A stretch of 64,000 nucleotides of DNA from JAODBQ01 sp047602055 (GTDB lineage: Bacteria > Actinomycetota > Acidimicrobiia > Acidimicrobiales > Ilumatobacteraceae): assembly GCA_047602055.1 (NCBI GenBank), contig JASGIG010000001.1, positions 4,464,001-4,528,000 of the forward strand. Reading direction: 5' to 3'. Position 1 is the stretch's first letter, and each line of letters starts with the position of its first letter. The translations under genes were made by a program, and so were the position numbers. Below are positions 16,621 to 25,677 of this stretch, piece by piece. The notes beneath the pieces were generated by a model that did no database searches, had not been told where the DNA came from, and saw nothing but the letters and a program-made list of their open reading frames with translations.

Positions 16621-17949
16621 CTACCACCGATCGGCAGGGCGCCGATCGGTCCAGCGGGTCAGGTCCTGCAGTTGCGCGGCGAGGCCGAGGAGGTCGCCGT
16701 CGGCGCCGCGGGGGCCGACGAGCTGCGCACCCACTGGCAGGCCGCCGACGGTTCGGTGAACCGGCACGGACATCGCCGGTTGACCGGTGAGGCTGAACGG
16801 CGCAGCCAGTGTCCCGACCTCCACCGGTCCGGGGCGCCCGCCGAGCGGCCAAGACGGCTGGAAGGTGGTCGGCGTGACGAGCACGTCGTGGTCGTCCCAC
16901 CACTGCAGGACCGATGCCGCCGCGCCACGGATCACGGCCGCCGCGGCGAGCCGGTCGTCGGCGCTGCGTGATGCGTCGCGCGCCACGGCTTCGAACACCT
17001 CGACATCGAGCTCGTCGCGCTCGACCGGGCGGCCAAGGCGCTCGGCGAGCCACTGCAGGACCGGGGGCCGCGTCGCGTCGGCGACGACGCCGAGCGACGC
17101 GAACGCCTGCCGCCACAGATGGTCCAGCGCCTGCGGCCACACAGGCTCGACGGTGTGGCCGCGCTCCTCCAGCAAGCGAGCAGCGAGCTGCGCGGCGGCG
17201 CGACAGTCCGGGTGGATGTCCAGACCGAGCTCGGGGTCGTGGTCCAGCACACCGATGTGCAGGCGGCGAGACGGCAACGGATCGACCGGCGCGACCAGGC
17301 GTTCGTAGACCCACGTGAGATCGGCGACGTCGCGGGCGATCACGAAGTCACGCCAAGCGTCGTTCGGTGGCTGCCCGGCCGGCGGGATGCTGGCGACGAG
17401 GCCGGCCGTCGGCACCAGCGTCACCAACCCGCACACCGCCGCCGGGAACCGCAGCGAGCCGGTGGCATCCGAGCCGTGGGCGACCGGCACCGCGCCGGCG
17501 GCGACCGCAGCGGCCGACCCACCACTCGATCCGCCAGCGGACAGGCTGGGATCCCACGGGTTGCGGGTCGGGGCGAAGCCAGGCGGTTCGGTCGTGACGC
17601 CGTTGGCCAGCGGTGGGCACGCAGCCTTGCCGATGATCGAGAACCCGAGCTGCTCGAACCTGGCGGCCAACGGCGTCGTCGCCGCCGAGACGTGCCCCGC
17701 GTCGCGCAAGGCCGCGACCCCGACGTAGTGCGGCGTGCCAACGAGCTCCTGCCCGGCGTCCTTGAGCAGCATCGGCACCCCGGGGCCCGCCTGCTCGAAC
17801 GACGAGCCGACGAGGAACCCGAGATGCGGATCGAGCGCCTCACAACGAGCGATGCCGTCGTCACGAAGCTCCGCCGCACTGACCTCGCCGCGCCCCAGCA
17901 GCCCGAACTGCCCGGCCGCGCCTACCCAGCGCAGTTCCGCGACGCTCAT
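16621..17949 (-). CDS. Amidase signature family protein
   Basis: 442 residues from ATG 17949. The Ser-cisSer-Lys triad is present: LLKDAGQ gives the Lys (about residue 63), SAGGSSGGSAAAVAAG the Gly/Ser-rich amidase signature with cis-Ser, and GSDATGSLRFPAA the nucleophilic Ser. The C-terminal QPAMSVPVHRTVGGLPVGAQLVGPRG is the usual end. It hydrolyses an amide bond, substrate unknown. It is not part of a GatCAB set, since no gatC or gatB is nearby. Confidence 0.92.
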   Translation of the reverse strand: MSVAELRWVGAAGQFGLLGRGEVSAAELRDDGIARCEALDPHLGFLVGSSFEQAGPGVPMLLKDAGQELVGTPHYVGVAALRDAGHVSAATTPLAARFEQLGFSIIGKAACPPLANGVTTEPPGFAPTRNPWDPSLSAGGSSGGSAAAVAAGAVPVAHGSDATGSLRFPAAVCGLVTLVPTAGLVASIPPAGQPPNDAWRDFVIARDVADLTWVYERLVAPVDPLPSRRLHIGVLDHDPELGLDIHPDCRAAAQLAARLLEERGHTVEPVWPQALDHLWRQAFASLGVVADATRPPVLQWLAERLGRPVERDELDVEVFEAVARDASRSADDRLAAAAVIRGAAASVLQWWDDHDVLVTPTTFQPSWPLGGRPGPVEVGTLAAPFSLTGQPAMSVPVHRTVGGLPVGAQLVGPRGADGDLLGLAAQLQDLTRWTDRRPADRW

Positions 17950-17988
17950 GCATAGATCTTCGTCGGCGCGAGCTGTGAGACTCCGACG

Positions 17989-18471
17989 GTGGAGATGTCC
18001 AACTGGCCGGCGGCGTTCTTCGACCGCAGGGCCGGTGTCGGCTGTCCGCATTGCATCGAGGGACGGCCGAGCGAAACCGAGCACGGTGCGCGCTTCTACG
18101 AGGGGCGCTCGAGCGACGGCTACCTCCAGCGATCGGCGCCAACGCCGGGCTACTCGGTGGTGATCTTCCGAGAGCGTCACGTCGCCGACCTGCAGTCGAT
18201 GAACGTCGACGAGCTGACCCGCTTCTGGTCCGAGGTCGCCATCGTGAGCCGCGCCATCGGCCAGGTCTTCCAGCCCGTCCACCTGAACGTGCAGCTGTTG
18301 GGCAACGCCGTTCCTCACGTGCACGTGCACCTCGTCGCCCGCTACGACCCCGACCCTGCACCGTGCCAACCACTGCCGTCCGCCGCATGGGAGAACGCAC
18401 AGAACCTCGGCGAGAGCGAGCTCAGGGCACAGCTCGACGCGCTGACCACGACGCTGGGCGGCAACCTCTGA
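17989..18471 (+). CDS. HIT family hydrolase
   Basis: 160 residues (158 from the ATG at 17995). The histidine triad HVHVHLV lies near residue 108, with the upstream NVQLLGNAVPHVHVHLV context and a CPHC zinc-type pair near the N-terminus. HIT proteins hydrolyse nucleotidyl phosphoramidates or Ap4A-like substrates. It is divergent from the amidase gene with a 39-base gap. GTG 17989 has slightly better spacing than ATG 17995, whose upstream GGTGGAG is too close to be a Shine-Dalgarno. Confidence 0.88.
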   Translation: MEMSNWPAAFFDRRAGVGCPHCIEGRPSETEHGARFYEGRSSDGYLQRSAPTPGYSVVIFRERHVADLQSMNVDELTRFWSEVAIVSRAIGQVFQPVHLNVQLLGNAVPHVHVHLVARYDPDPAPCQPLPSAAWENAQNLGESELRAQLDALTTTLGGNL

Positions 18472-18605
18472 CCACCGTCGCCTCGGGATCTGTGTCAGCG
18501 CACAAACCGACGTGCACGTTCATGTGCTGGCAGAGGTTCTCGAAGGTGTTGTGACAGACCGGGCACCGATCTCGTGACCCAGCCGACGAATGGGACTTGG
18601 CCGAT

Positions 18606-18619
18606 CGAACATGTGTTCG
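18606..18619. promoter_or_regulatory. SOS (LexA) box upstream of the HNH gene
   Basis: CGAACATGTGTTCG is a perfect match to the actinobacterial/Bacillus-type LexA consensus CGAAC-N4-GTTCG. It is followed at once by a TATCAT -10 element (18621-18626), with TTGGCC 18 bases further upstream as a possible -35. The ATG at 18633 is about 7 bases past the -10, so the transcript is probably leaderless. LexA bound here would block the promoter. Confidence 0.8.
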
Positions 18620-18632
18620 CTATCATGTGGAC

Positions 18633-19757
18633 ATGGATGTCGCCGGTGTCGTCGAGCGGGTCGCAGATGACCTCAGGCTGCTCGGCGATGTCGATCTCGA
18701 TGTGCTGTCCGATCTGGAGTTGGACGAGGCGCTCGTCGGCTTGCAGCGGCTGCGTCGGTTGTTCGATGCGCAGTTGTGCCGATGCGCGCACCGTTGGGAG
18801 CAGCGGGGCGTGTGGGCCTCCGACGGGTCGCGGTCGTCGTCGGCGCGGATGGCGCGCGACGGGCGGACGGGCAAGGCGGCGGCACAGCGGGTGCTGCTGC
18901 GCGGCCGCCACCTCGAAGCCGCACCGTTCGTCGCCGCGGCGTTCGAGGCTGGTGAGCTCTCGGTGGATCAGGTCGACGCGCTCCTCGCCGCCCAACCCGG
19001 CCGTGAGGTGGTGTTCGCCCGTGACGAGGAGGTGCTCGTCGACCAGGCCCGCAACCTGCGCGTCACCGAGCTGGACAAGGCGCTCGACTACTGGCGCCAC
19101 CGCGCCGATGCCGAGCTCAACCACGACGGCCCCGAACCCGCCCTGCCGGCACCGTCGTTGACGTTGACCCCGATCCAGGGCGCCGTCACGATCGACGGCG
19201 AGCTCGACCCGATCGGTGGACAGATCGTCACCAACGCGCTCGACACGATCATCACCGAGCTCCGCCTCGACGGTTCGCTGACTGAGCAGCGCGCCGCCGC
19301 GCTCGTGGAGATGGCGCGCCGGGCGATGGCGATGCCGGCCAACGGTCGCCCCGCCAGGATCCTGGCGAACATCGCCATCGGGCACGACGCGTTCGCGCAC
19401 CTGTGCGAGCTGTCCGACGGCACCGTCGTCCGCCCCGGGCACCTCGTGCCCTACCTGGACGCGCTGGACGTCCGCTCGATCCTGTTCGACTCGGCCACCC
19501 ACGCCGTGGCGACGTCGAAGCGGCGCACGTTCACCGGCGCGCTGCGCGCCGTGATCGAGGTCCGCGACCTGCACTGCCAACACCGCTCCGGCTGCGACGA
19601 ACCCGTCGACGGCTGCGACGCGGACCACATCGTCCCGGCCAGCTTCGGCGGCGAGACGTCGCAGGACAACGGGCGGCTGCTGTGCACGTTCCACAACAGG
19701 ATCGAACCGCAGCACGCCCGACCACCCACCACCGTCGCCGCCAGCGGCTGGCCGTGA
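18633..19757 (+). CDS. DUF222 and HNH endonuclease domain protein, SOS-regulated
   Basis: 374 residues. The N-terminal two-thirds is the helical DUF222 region of the actinobacterial 13E12-repeat family (LRRLFDAQLCRC, MARDGRTGKAAAQRVLLRGR). The C-terminal HNH nuclease has CQHRSGCDEP, CDADHIVPASFGGETSQDNGRLLCTFHN, with Cys pairs and the His/Asn/His set. These proteins are abundant in actinobacteria, often many copies per genome, and their role in DNA repair or mobility is not settled. The perfect LexA box supports DNA-damage induction. ATG 18633 was chosen over 18597 because the latter lies upstream of the operator. Confidence 0.9.
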   Translation: MDVAGVVERVADDLRLLGDVDLDVLSDLELDEALVGLQRLRRLFDAQLCRCAHRWEQRGVWASDGSRSSSARMARDGRTGKAAAQRVLLRGRHLEAAPFVAAAFEAGELSVDQVDALLAAQPGREVVFARDEEVLVDQARNLRVTELDKALDYWRHRADAELNHDGPEPALPAPSLTLTPIQGAVTIDGELDPIGGQIVTNALDTIITELRLDGSLTEQRAAALVEMARRAMAMPANGRPARILANIAIGHDAFAHLCELSDGTVVRPGHLVPYLDALDVRSILFDSATHAVATSKRRTFTGALRAVIEVRDLHCQHRSGCDEPVDGCDADHIVPASFGGETSQDNGRLLCTFHNRIEPQHARPPTTVAASGWP

Positions 19758-19804
19758 CGAAACGCCGGGCAAGCCGGGACCACGTGCCGCGTACGCTGCG
19801 GCAC

Positions 19805-20835
19805 GTGCCTGCCGAGCAGACCCTCGTCGAGCAGCTGGTGTCGAATCCGGACGACACGATGTTGAGTGACGGCGTCGTCGTCCTCCGGCCGTTCCGCACC
19901 GAGGATGCCGTGGCGTACGTCGCCCGGCAGGACGACGAGATGCGGCGGTGGTTCGACTGGCCGGGGCGCTTTCGTTCGAGTTGATGACAGCGGTCGCCGA
20001 GCGATGGCGGCGCTCGTGGCAGACAGCCGGTCCGGAGCGGAACTTCGCGATCGTCGACGCGTCCACCGGTGAGTTGATCGGCGACTGCGAGGCCGAGCTG
20101 CGCGCCGATGGTCTCGTCAACATCACCTACGTCGTGTTCCCCGAGTGGCGACGGCGTGGCGTCGCGATGCGAGCGACGCGGCTGCTGCTCGGCTACGCCG
20201 CGACCGCATTCGAAGGTCACGCCGCGATCCTGCGCATCGACGAGGGCAACGTCGCATCGAAGGCCGTCGCCGGCCGCCTCGGCGCAGCGTTCGCCGGCAC
20301 CGAGACGACCGGCGGCGGCCGCGTGCTCGAGCGCTGGATCGTGGCGGCGGCCCAGGCAGACTTCGGCACCACGACGGCCGGTCACGTGTCGATCAGGGCG
20401 TTCCGTCCTGCGGATCGGCGGGCGATCCTCGACGGGCGGGATCCCGAGATGGAGCGGTGGCTCGGCCCTGGCTCGGCGACGCCGTCACCGACGGTCGTGA
20501 TCGAGGTCGACGGGACCGTCGTCGGCTGGGTCGATGCCGACACCGAGCCCGAGTGGCTGGGCACCGGTGAGGCCAATTTCGGCTATGCCGTGTTCACCGA
20601 GCACCGCGGCCACGGGCACGCGGCGCCGGCCGTCCGGCTGCTGCTCGACGCGCTCTCGGACGGACAGGTTCGGCGCGCCCTGTTCGTGATCGACCGGCGA
20701 AACCTGGCATCGCTTCGTGTCGCCGCGGCCGTCGGCGCGCGCCGGATCGAGCATCCGGCGACGGCGCTGTTCCCGATGTCCGACGTCTACGCCGTCGACC
20801 TCGTCAAACCCCAGCGCGCTCGGCCGGGTACTTGA
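19805..20835 (+). CDS. Tandem GNAT-domain acetyltransferase, frameshifted
   Basis: About 343 residues when one base is restored. The first frame starts at GTG 19805 and reads DGVVVLRPFRTEDAVAYV to RRWFDWPG, then hits a stop at 19982. One frame over, ALSFELMTAVAERW continues directly and runs to 20835. The break is in a run of four G at 19963-19966; a fifth G would restore the frame. Two GNAT domains follow: VVFPEWRRRGVAMRATRLL in the first, YAVFTEHRGHGHAAPAVRLLL in the second. It overlaps the convergent amidohydrolase gene by 32 bases. Substrate unknown. Confidence 0.82.
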
Positions 20836-22468
20836 GGCCGCCGACGACGGTGCCCCACACGGCGATGTCCTTGATGCGCACCGGGTCGACGTCGAGCGGG
20901 GACTCCTCCAGCACGGTGAAGTCGGCCCACTTGCCGCACTCGATCGTGCCGAGCTCGTGGTCGAGGTGCATCTGGTACGCGGCGTCGATCGTGACGGCCG
21001 CCAGCGCGTCGCAGGCAGAGATCTTCTCGTGCTCACCGAGCACACGGCCCGACGGCGTCAGCCGGTTGACCGCGCACCACATCACGTGCAGGGCGCCGAG
21101 CGGGGTGACGTTGGCGTCGCTGTGCAGCGAGAACGGCACGCCGATGCGCTTCGCCGTCGCGCACGGCTCCATGGCGTCGGCGCGCTCGGGACCAACCGTG
21201 ATGTCGTGGTGGACGTCGCCCCAGTACCAGATGTGGTTGGCGAAGATGTTGGCGCACATGCCGAGCGCCTTCATCCGCCGGAGCTGCGCCGCCGTCGTCA
21301 GCTGCGAGTGCTGCACGGTGTGACGGTGGTCGAGCCATGCCGTCTCGCGCAGCAGCGCCTCCACCGTGTCGAGCGCGAGGTCGATCGTCGCCGAGCCGTT
21401 GCAGTGGATGTGCATCGTGATGCCGGCCTCGTGGAACGGGCGGGCCCAGTCGACGAACTGCTCGGGGACGACGAGCATCTGGCCATGGTCCTGGCCGCGG
21501 TAGTAGCCGGGCCAGCTCATCACCGCCGTGAAGCCCTGGATCGAGCCGTCGAGCACGAACTTCACGCCGGGGAATCGCAGCTTCGGCGAGCTGGCCTGGC
21601 GCTGGAGGTCCTTGATCGCCTGCGCGACCGCCGGGTCGCCGGGACGGGAGCCGGGCGCCAGCGACACCATGTTGTGCATCACCACACGGGCGGGGAACGA
21701 CGGGTCGCCGACGACACGCTGCCACGTCCCCAACAGGCCGGGGTTGGCGAGCAGGCCACCGGCCATGTCGCCGACACACGTGATGCCGACCTGGCGGGCC
21801 ATCCGCCCGAGGTTGCGGATCGTGTCCTCGTTGCCCATCGCCCGCAGGAGGCGCCCGATGGCGTCGCCGGCGAGCGCCATCGCCGGCATCTCCTGCAGCT
21901 CGCCGGTCGGCTCCCCGTCGGGCCCCTTGACGACGCCGACGCCCGGGTGGTCACGGGTGATGCCCTGCCTGGTGAGCATCGCCGTGTTGACCGTGGCGAC
22001 GTGGATGCTGGCGTGCAGCAGGCAGATCGGCCGCGTCGTCGACACCGAGTCGAGGTGGGTCCGGTCGAGTCGAGGCCCGTCGAAGTAGATCGGATCGAAG
22101 CCGGTCGTCAGGAGCGTCTGGTCCGGGTCCTCCAGCTCGGCGTCGAGGCGGCGCAGGTCGTCGAGCAGCGCGTCGATCGAGCGGATGCCGGGAAGCATGC
22201 GGCCGTCCGGCGCAGGGCGGTCGAAGTAGCCCTGGTACGGGAACACGCCCGTCAGCCCTTCGAAGGCGTGCGAGTGGACCTCGATCATCCCGGGCACGAG
22301 CACGTGGTCGGCGAACGTCTCGTCGAGCTCGTAGTCGCCCCAGCCGGCGACGTCGGCGAGCGTGCCGACGCCGAGGATGCGCCCGTCGCGCACGGCGACG
22401 TGGGTGCCGCTCGGGTTGGCCGGGTTCATCGTGACGACGTGCCTGGCGGCGAAGACGGTGATGGTCAC
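20804..22468 (-). CDS. Amidohydrolase family protein (YtcJ-like)
   Basis: 554 residues from a GTG that overlaps the CobW stop by 4 bases. TIM-barrel metallohydrolase: LVPGMIEVHSHAFEG holds the HxH metal pair, MHIHCNGSATIDLALDTVE and VQHSQLTT the later His ligands, and SLHSDANVTPLGA the catalytic Asp region; the C-terminal GTIECGKWADFTVLEESPLDVDP is the composite beta-sandwich. The YtcJ group hydrolyses amide or imide bonds of varied compounds. Coupling to a metal-chaperone-like CobW GTPase suggests the latter might supply its metal, which is inference. Confidence 0.88.
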   Translation of the reverse strand: MTITVFAARHVVTMNPANPSGTHVAVRDGRILGVGTLADVAGWGDYELDETFADHVLVPGMIEVHSHAFEGLTGVFPYQGYFDRPAPDGRMLPGIRSIDALLDDLRRLDAELEDPDQTLLTTGFDPIYFDGPRLDRTHLDSVSTTRPICLLHASIHVATVNTAMLTRQGITRDHPGVGVVKGPDGEPTGELQEMPAMALAGDAIGRLLRAMGNEDTIRNLGRMARQVGITCVGDMAGGLLANPGLLGTWQRVVGDPSFPARVVMHNMVSLAPGSRPGDPAVAQAIKDLQRQASSPKLRFPGVKFVLDGSIQGFTAVMSWPGYYRGQDHGQMLVVPEQFVDWARPFHEAGITMHIHCNGSATIDLALDTVEALLRETAWLDHRHTVQHSQLTTAAQLRRMKALGMCANIFANHIWYWGDVHHDITVGPERADAMEPCATAKRIGVPFSLHSDANVTPLGALHVMWCAVNRLTPSGRVLGEHEKISACDALAAVTIDAAYQMHLDHELGTIECGKWADFTVLEESPLDVDPVRIKDIAVWGTVVGGLKYPAERAGV

Positions 22469-23454
22469 GGCATGGCTCCGTTCTCGGCGTGGCAGGTGAG
22501 GTGCCGGCGCAGTTCGGCCAGCGCGGGCTCGACGGCGGCGGTGTCCGCGGCGCCGGCGTCGTCAGAGGACGCGCGGGCGATGAGCACGAGCCGGGTCGAC
22601 GGCGACGTGGCGACGTCGACCTCGTGCCGGCGCAGCGACCTGCGCTGTCCGACGACGTGCAGCTCGTGTCGTGCACCGGGGTCGCCGGCGAACGTGACGA
22701 TGCCCTTGGCCCGCAGCACGGCGGCCGGCAGCGCGTCGACGAACGCGCCGAACACGGTGGCGTCGACCGCCGCGTCGACGTCGACGCTCCACGTCGTGTA
22801 GCAGTCGAGTGCGTGAGCGTGACCCGCGACCACATGAGCGCCTCGCCCTCGGCCAGCTTCCAGGCCGGGCAGCAGGAGGTCCAGGGGCACGTCGGCGTGC
22901 TCGGCCTCGACCACCGCGACACCGGCGGCGCCGACCGCCGCCAGCCAGTCGCGCACCTCGGCCCGCGTGGCGTCGTCGACGAGGTCGACCTTGTTCAGCA
23001 CCAGCAGGTCCGCGGCGGCGAGCTGCTCGCGCACCTGGCGACCGACGTAGCGGTCGGCGGCACGGGCGCGCACCTGCTCGGCGTCGGCGACGACGACCAC
23101 CGCGTCGAGGCGGAACCCGTCGAGGTGCGCGTACTGGGCGACCGCGCCAGGGTCCGACACGCCGCTCGCTTCGACGATCACCCACTCGGGCGGATCGGCG
23201 CGGTCGCGCAGGCCGACCATCGCCTCGTGGAACCCGCCGGCGATCGAGCAGCAGATGCACCCGTTGACGAGGTTGATCGTGTCGCCGTCGCGGGACTCGA
23301 CGAGGTCGGCGTCGATGCCGATCTCGCCGAAGTCGTTGACGAGCACGGCGATGCGTCGCCCGCTCCCGCGCAGCACACGGTTGAGCAGCGTCGTCTTGCC
23401 GGCACCGAGGTAGCCGCCGAGCACCGTCACCGGCACTGCGACGGACTCCCCCAC
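22465..23454 (-). CDS. CobW/G3E family GTPase, metal-insertion type
   Basis: 329 residues. P-loop GGYLGAGKTT near residue 15, the metal-binding CxCC motif in NGCICCS, EASGVSDPG as the switch region, and NKVDLVDD as the G4 guanine motif. The C-terminal CobW_C domain follows. G3E GTPases of this group insert or traffic Zn, Co or Ni. The GTG at 23454 is 11 bases after the preceding GTPase gene's stop and its own stop overlaps the amidohydrolase GTG, giving a tight three-gene operon. The partner metalloenzyme could be that amidohydrolase. Confidence 0.9.
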   Translation of the reverse strand: MGESVAVPVTVLGGYLGAGKTTLLNRVLRGSGRRIAVLVNDFGEIGIDADLVESRDGDTINLVNGCICCSIAGGFHEAMVGLRDRADPPEWVIVEASGVSDPGAVAQYAHLDGFRLDAVVVVADAEQVRARAADRYVGRQVREQLAAADLLVLNKVDLVDDATRAEVRDWLAAVGAAGVAVVEAEHADVPLDLLLPGLEAGRGRGAHVVAGHAHALDCYTTWSVDVDAAVDATVFGAFVDALPAAVLRAKGIVTFAGDPGARHELHVVGQRRSLRRHEVDVATSPSTRLVLIARASSDDAGAADTAAVEPALAELRRHLTCHAENGAMP

Positions 23455-23465
23455 GCTGGCCGACG

Positions 23466-25505
23466 CTAGATGAACGGCTGCCTGGCGGGCTCGCCGGCGC
23501 GACTGCCGCGCGCCACGCTGCGGAGGTAGCCGTCCCGGTCGAGCGGGTTGCGATCGGTGCGCGGGCGCGACGGCGGCGGTACGCCGCGAACGGGCCGATG
23601 GCCCGCCGGCGCCGTCTCCAGCACGCCCTCGCCGCGGGTGAGGTCGGGCAGCCGCGACTGCAGGTCGTGCAGCTGTGCGACTCGGATGGTGCCGCCGAGG
23701 ACGACGACCGCGCCACGTGTCGTCGGCGGACCGGGACGGGCGTCGAGCGCGTGCAGCACGGACATGACCGCGCTGAGGTCGCCGGCGGGGATCTCGAGGT
23801 GCAGCTCGACGATCGGTTCGAGCACCGTCGTCCCGGCACGCCGCAGCGCCGTCATCAGCACGAGCGGCGTGAGGAGGCGGTAATCCCACGACGTGGTGCC
23901 CGGCCACTTCCGCGGTGGCGCCTGGTAGCCGCACTCGGTCATGACGACGTGGCAGTCGGCGACCTGCCAGCCGCACAGCCCCTCGCGCAGCGTGTCCTCG
24001 ACGGTTCGCTGCATCAGCGCCCGGAAGTTGTCGATGCTGTCGAAGACGTGGATCGGGACGGACTTGACGCCGACGCCGAGCTCGAAGGTGACGCCGGATC
24101 CCGGCGGCGTCGGGGCGATCGTCAGGCCGACGGTGGCGAGGAACGGATGGTTCGGGGAGCGGTGGCGCGGCAGCCGCTCGATGGCGCTGCCCGGCCGGTT
24201 CGGCCGCTCGATGCACACCGGCGTCGTCGGGCGGAACTCGATCTGCAGCCCGTGGTCGAGTGCCAGGGTCTGGGCGACGATCTCCTTCTGGACCTCGCCG
24301 TACAGCGACAGGAACAGCTCCTGGCGGGCATCGTCCTGACGGAGGTTGATCAGCGGGTCCTGCTCGGCGAGCTCGGTGAGCGCCTCGAACACGGCGCGCG
24401 CCTCGTTGCGGTGGCGGGCGACGACCGCGGTCTCCAGTGCCGGCGGCGGGAACGTTCGTTGCGATCCGCGATGCGTGGCCGGCCCGAAGCTGTCGCCGAC
24501 GCGCGCGCTCGACAGGCCGTGGACCTTGGCGATCTCGCCGGCCTGCGTCGCCGCTCGCTGCCGCGTGGTGCCGCGCTCGAACACCTCGATCGCTGTCACC
24601 GTCTCGGGATCGCGCTCGGCGTCGAGGCGCAGGCGGTCCCGGGCGCGCAGGATGCCGGCGAACATGCGGACGTACGCGAGCCGGTCGCCGCTCGGGCTGC
24701 GCTCGATCTTGAACACCGTGCCGGACGGCGGCTCGGACGCCACCGTCGGCGACGACGGCCGTGCCGGCAGCACCGTCGTGATCGCCCGCATCAGCTCGTC
24801 GACGCCGATGCCGCGCAGCGCGGCGCCGGCGTACACGGGCACGATCTGCAGTCGCGCCGCCTGCTCGCCGATCGCCTGTTGCAACGCGTCGGGCGGCAGC
24901 GGGCCGGCGTCGAGGTAGCGGCGCAGGATCGCGTCGTCGTGCGTCGACAGCGTCTCGCTGGCCCGCTCGGCGAACACGCCGTCGGCGAGGTCGTCGACCC
25001 GGATGTCGGCGTCGCTCGTGCCGACGTTCGACGGCGTCACCATCGTCAGCACCTCGACGTCAAGGCGTTCGGCGATCGCCGCGACCGTCCGCGCCACGTC
25101 GGCGCCGACACGGTCGATCTTGTTGACGAAGACCAACGTCGGCACGCCCAGCCGCCGCAGCGCCCGGAACAGCAGCATCGTCTGCGACTGCACGCCCTCG
25201 ACCGCGGACACGACCAGCACCGCGGCGTCGAGCACGCCGAGCACGCGCTCCACCTCGGCGATGAAGTCGGGGTGCCCCGGCGTGTCGAGGACGTTGACCG
25301 TCACGCCGTCGACGACGAACGACACCACCGCCGACTTGATCGTGATCCCACGCTGGCGTTCGAGCGCGAGGGAATCGGTCTGCGTCGAACCGTCGTCGAC
25401 CCGACCGACTTCGTCGATGACCCCGGCGGCGTGCAGCAGCCGCTCGGTGAGCGTGGTCTTACCGGCGTCGACGTGCGCCAGGATCCCGAGGTTCAACGTC
25501 TCCAC
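23466..25505 (-). CDS. EF-G-like GTPase of the tetracycline ribosomal-protection type (OtrA/TetM-like)
   Basis: 679 residues from GTG 25505 with AAGGA upstream. The G domain begins LGILAHVDAGKTTLTERLL (G1), with DTPGHPDF (G3) and NKIDRVG (G4). Domain II, an EF-G domain IV-like segment and the C-terminal domain follow, in the order of TetM/OtrA. LERQRGITIK is the switch I region. Length and short domain IV favour a ribosomal-protection or Fus-like protein over housekeeping EF-G. Actinomycete homologues occur in non-resistant species, so resistance is not proven. It is first in the operon with CobW and the amidohydrolase. Confidence 0.85.
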   Translation of the reverse strand: METLNLGILAHVDAGKTTLTERLLHAAGVIDEVGRVDDGSTQTDSLALERQRGITIKSAVVSFVVDGVTVNVLDTPGHPDFIAEVERVLGVLDAAVLVVSAVEGVQSQTMLLFRALRRLGVPTLVFVNKIDRVGADVARTVAAIAERLDVEVLTMVTPSNVGTSDADIRVDDLADGVFAERASETLSTHDDAILRRYLDAGPLPPDALQQAIGEQAARLQIVPVYAGAALRGIGVDELMRAITTVLPARPSSPTVASEPPSGTVFKIERSPSGDRLAYVRMFAGILRARDRLRLDAERDPETVTAIEVFERGTTRQRAATQAGEIAKVHGLSSARVGDSFGPATHRGSQRTFPPPALETAVVARHRNEARAVFEALTELAEQDPLINLRQDDARQELFLSLYGEVQKEIVAQTLALDHGLQIEFRPTTPVCIERPNRPGSAIERLPRHRSPNHPFLATVGLTIAPTPPGSGVTFELGVGVKSVPIHVFDSIDNFRALMQRTVEDTLREGLCGWQVADCHVVMTECGYQAPPRKWPGTTSWDYRLLTPLVLMTALRRAGTTVLEPIVELHLEIPAGDLSAVMSVLHALDARPGPPTTRGAVVVLGGTIRVAQLHDLQSRLPDLTRGEGVLETAPAGHRPVRGVPPPSRPRTDRNPLDRDGYLRSVARGSRAGEPARQPFI

Positions 25506-25677
25506 TTCGCATCACGTCCTTCTGATCGGCAACTCCCTGATCGATGAAACGCGATGCAGCACCCATGAGACCCTCCCCGGTTCGGTGGCGCCCAGCACAG
25601 CACACCGGCCCGTCGCGCCCGTCACGACTTTCGCTGCCGGGGTCGGCGCCGAACGACGTCTGACAGAGTGGGTCGCC

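Noticed and set aside
18478..18600. Minus-strand stretch RDRCPVCHNTFENLCQHMNVHVG resembling a C2H2 zinc finger
   Set aside because: It has no start codon, a stop lies just upstream, and it overlaps the HIT gene end; it may be a fossil but cannot be supported as a gene.
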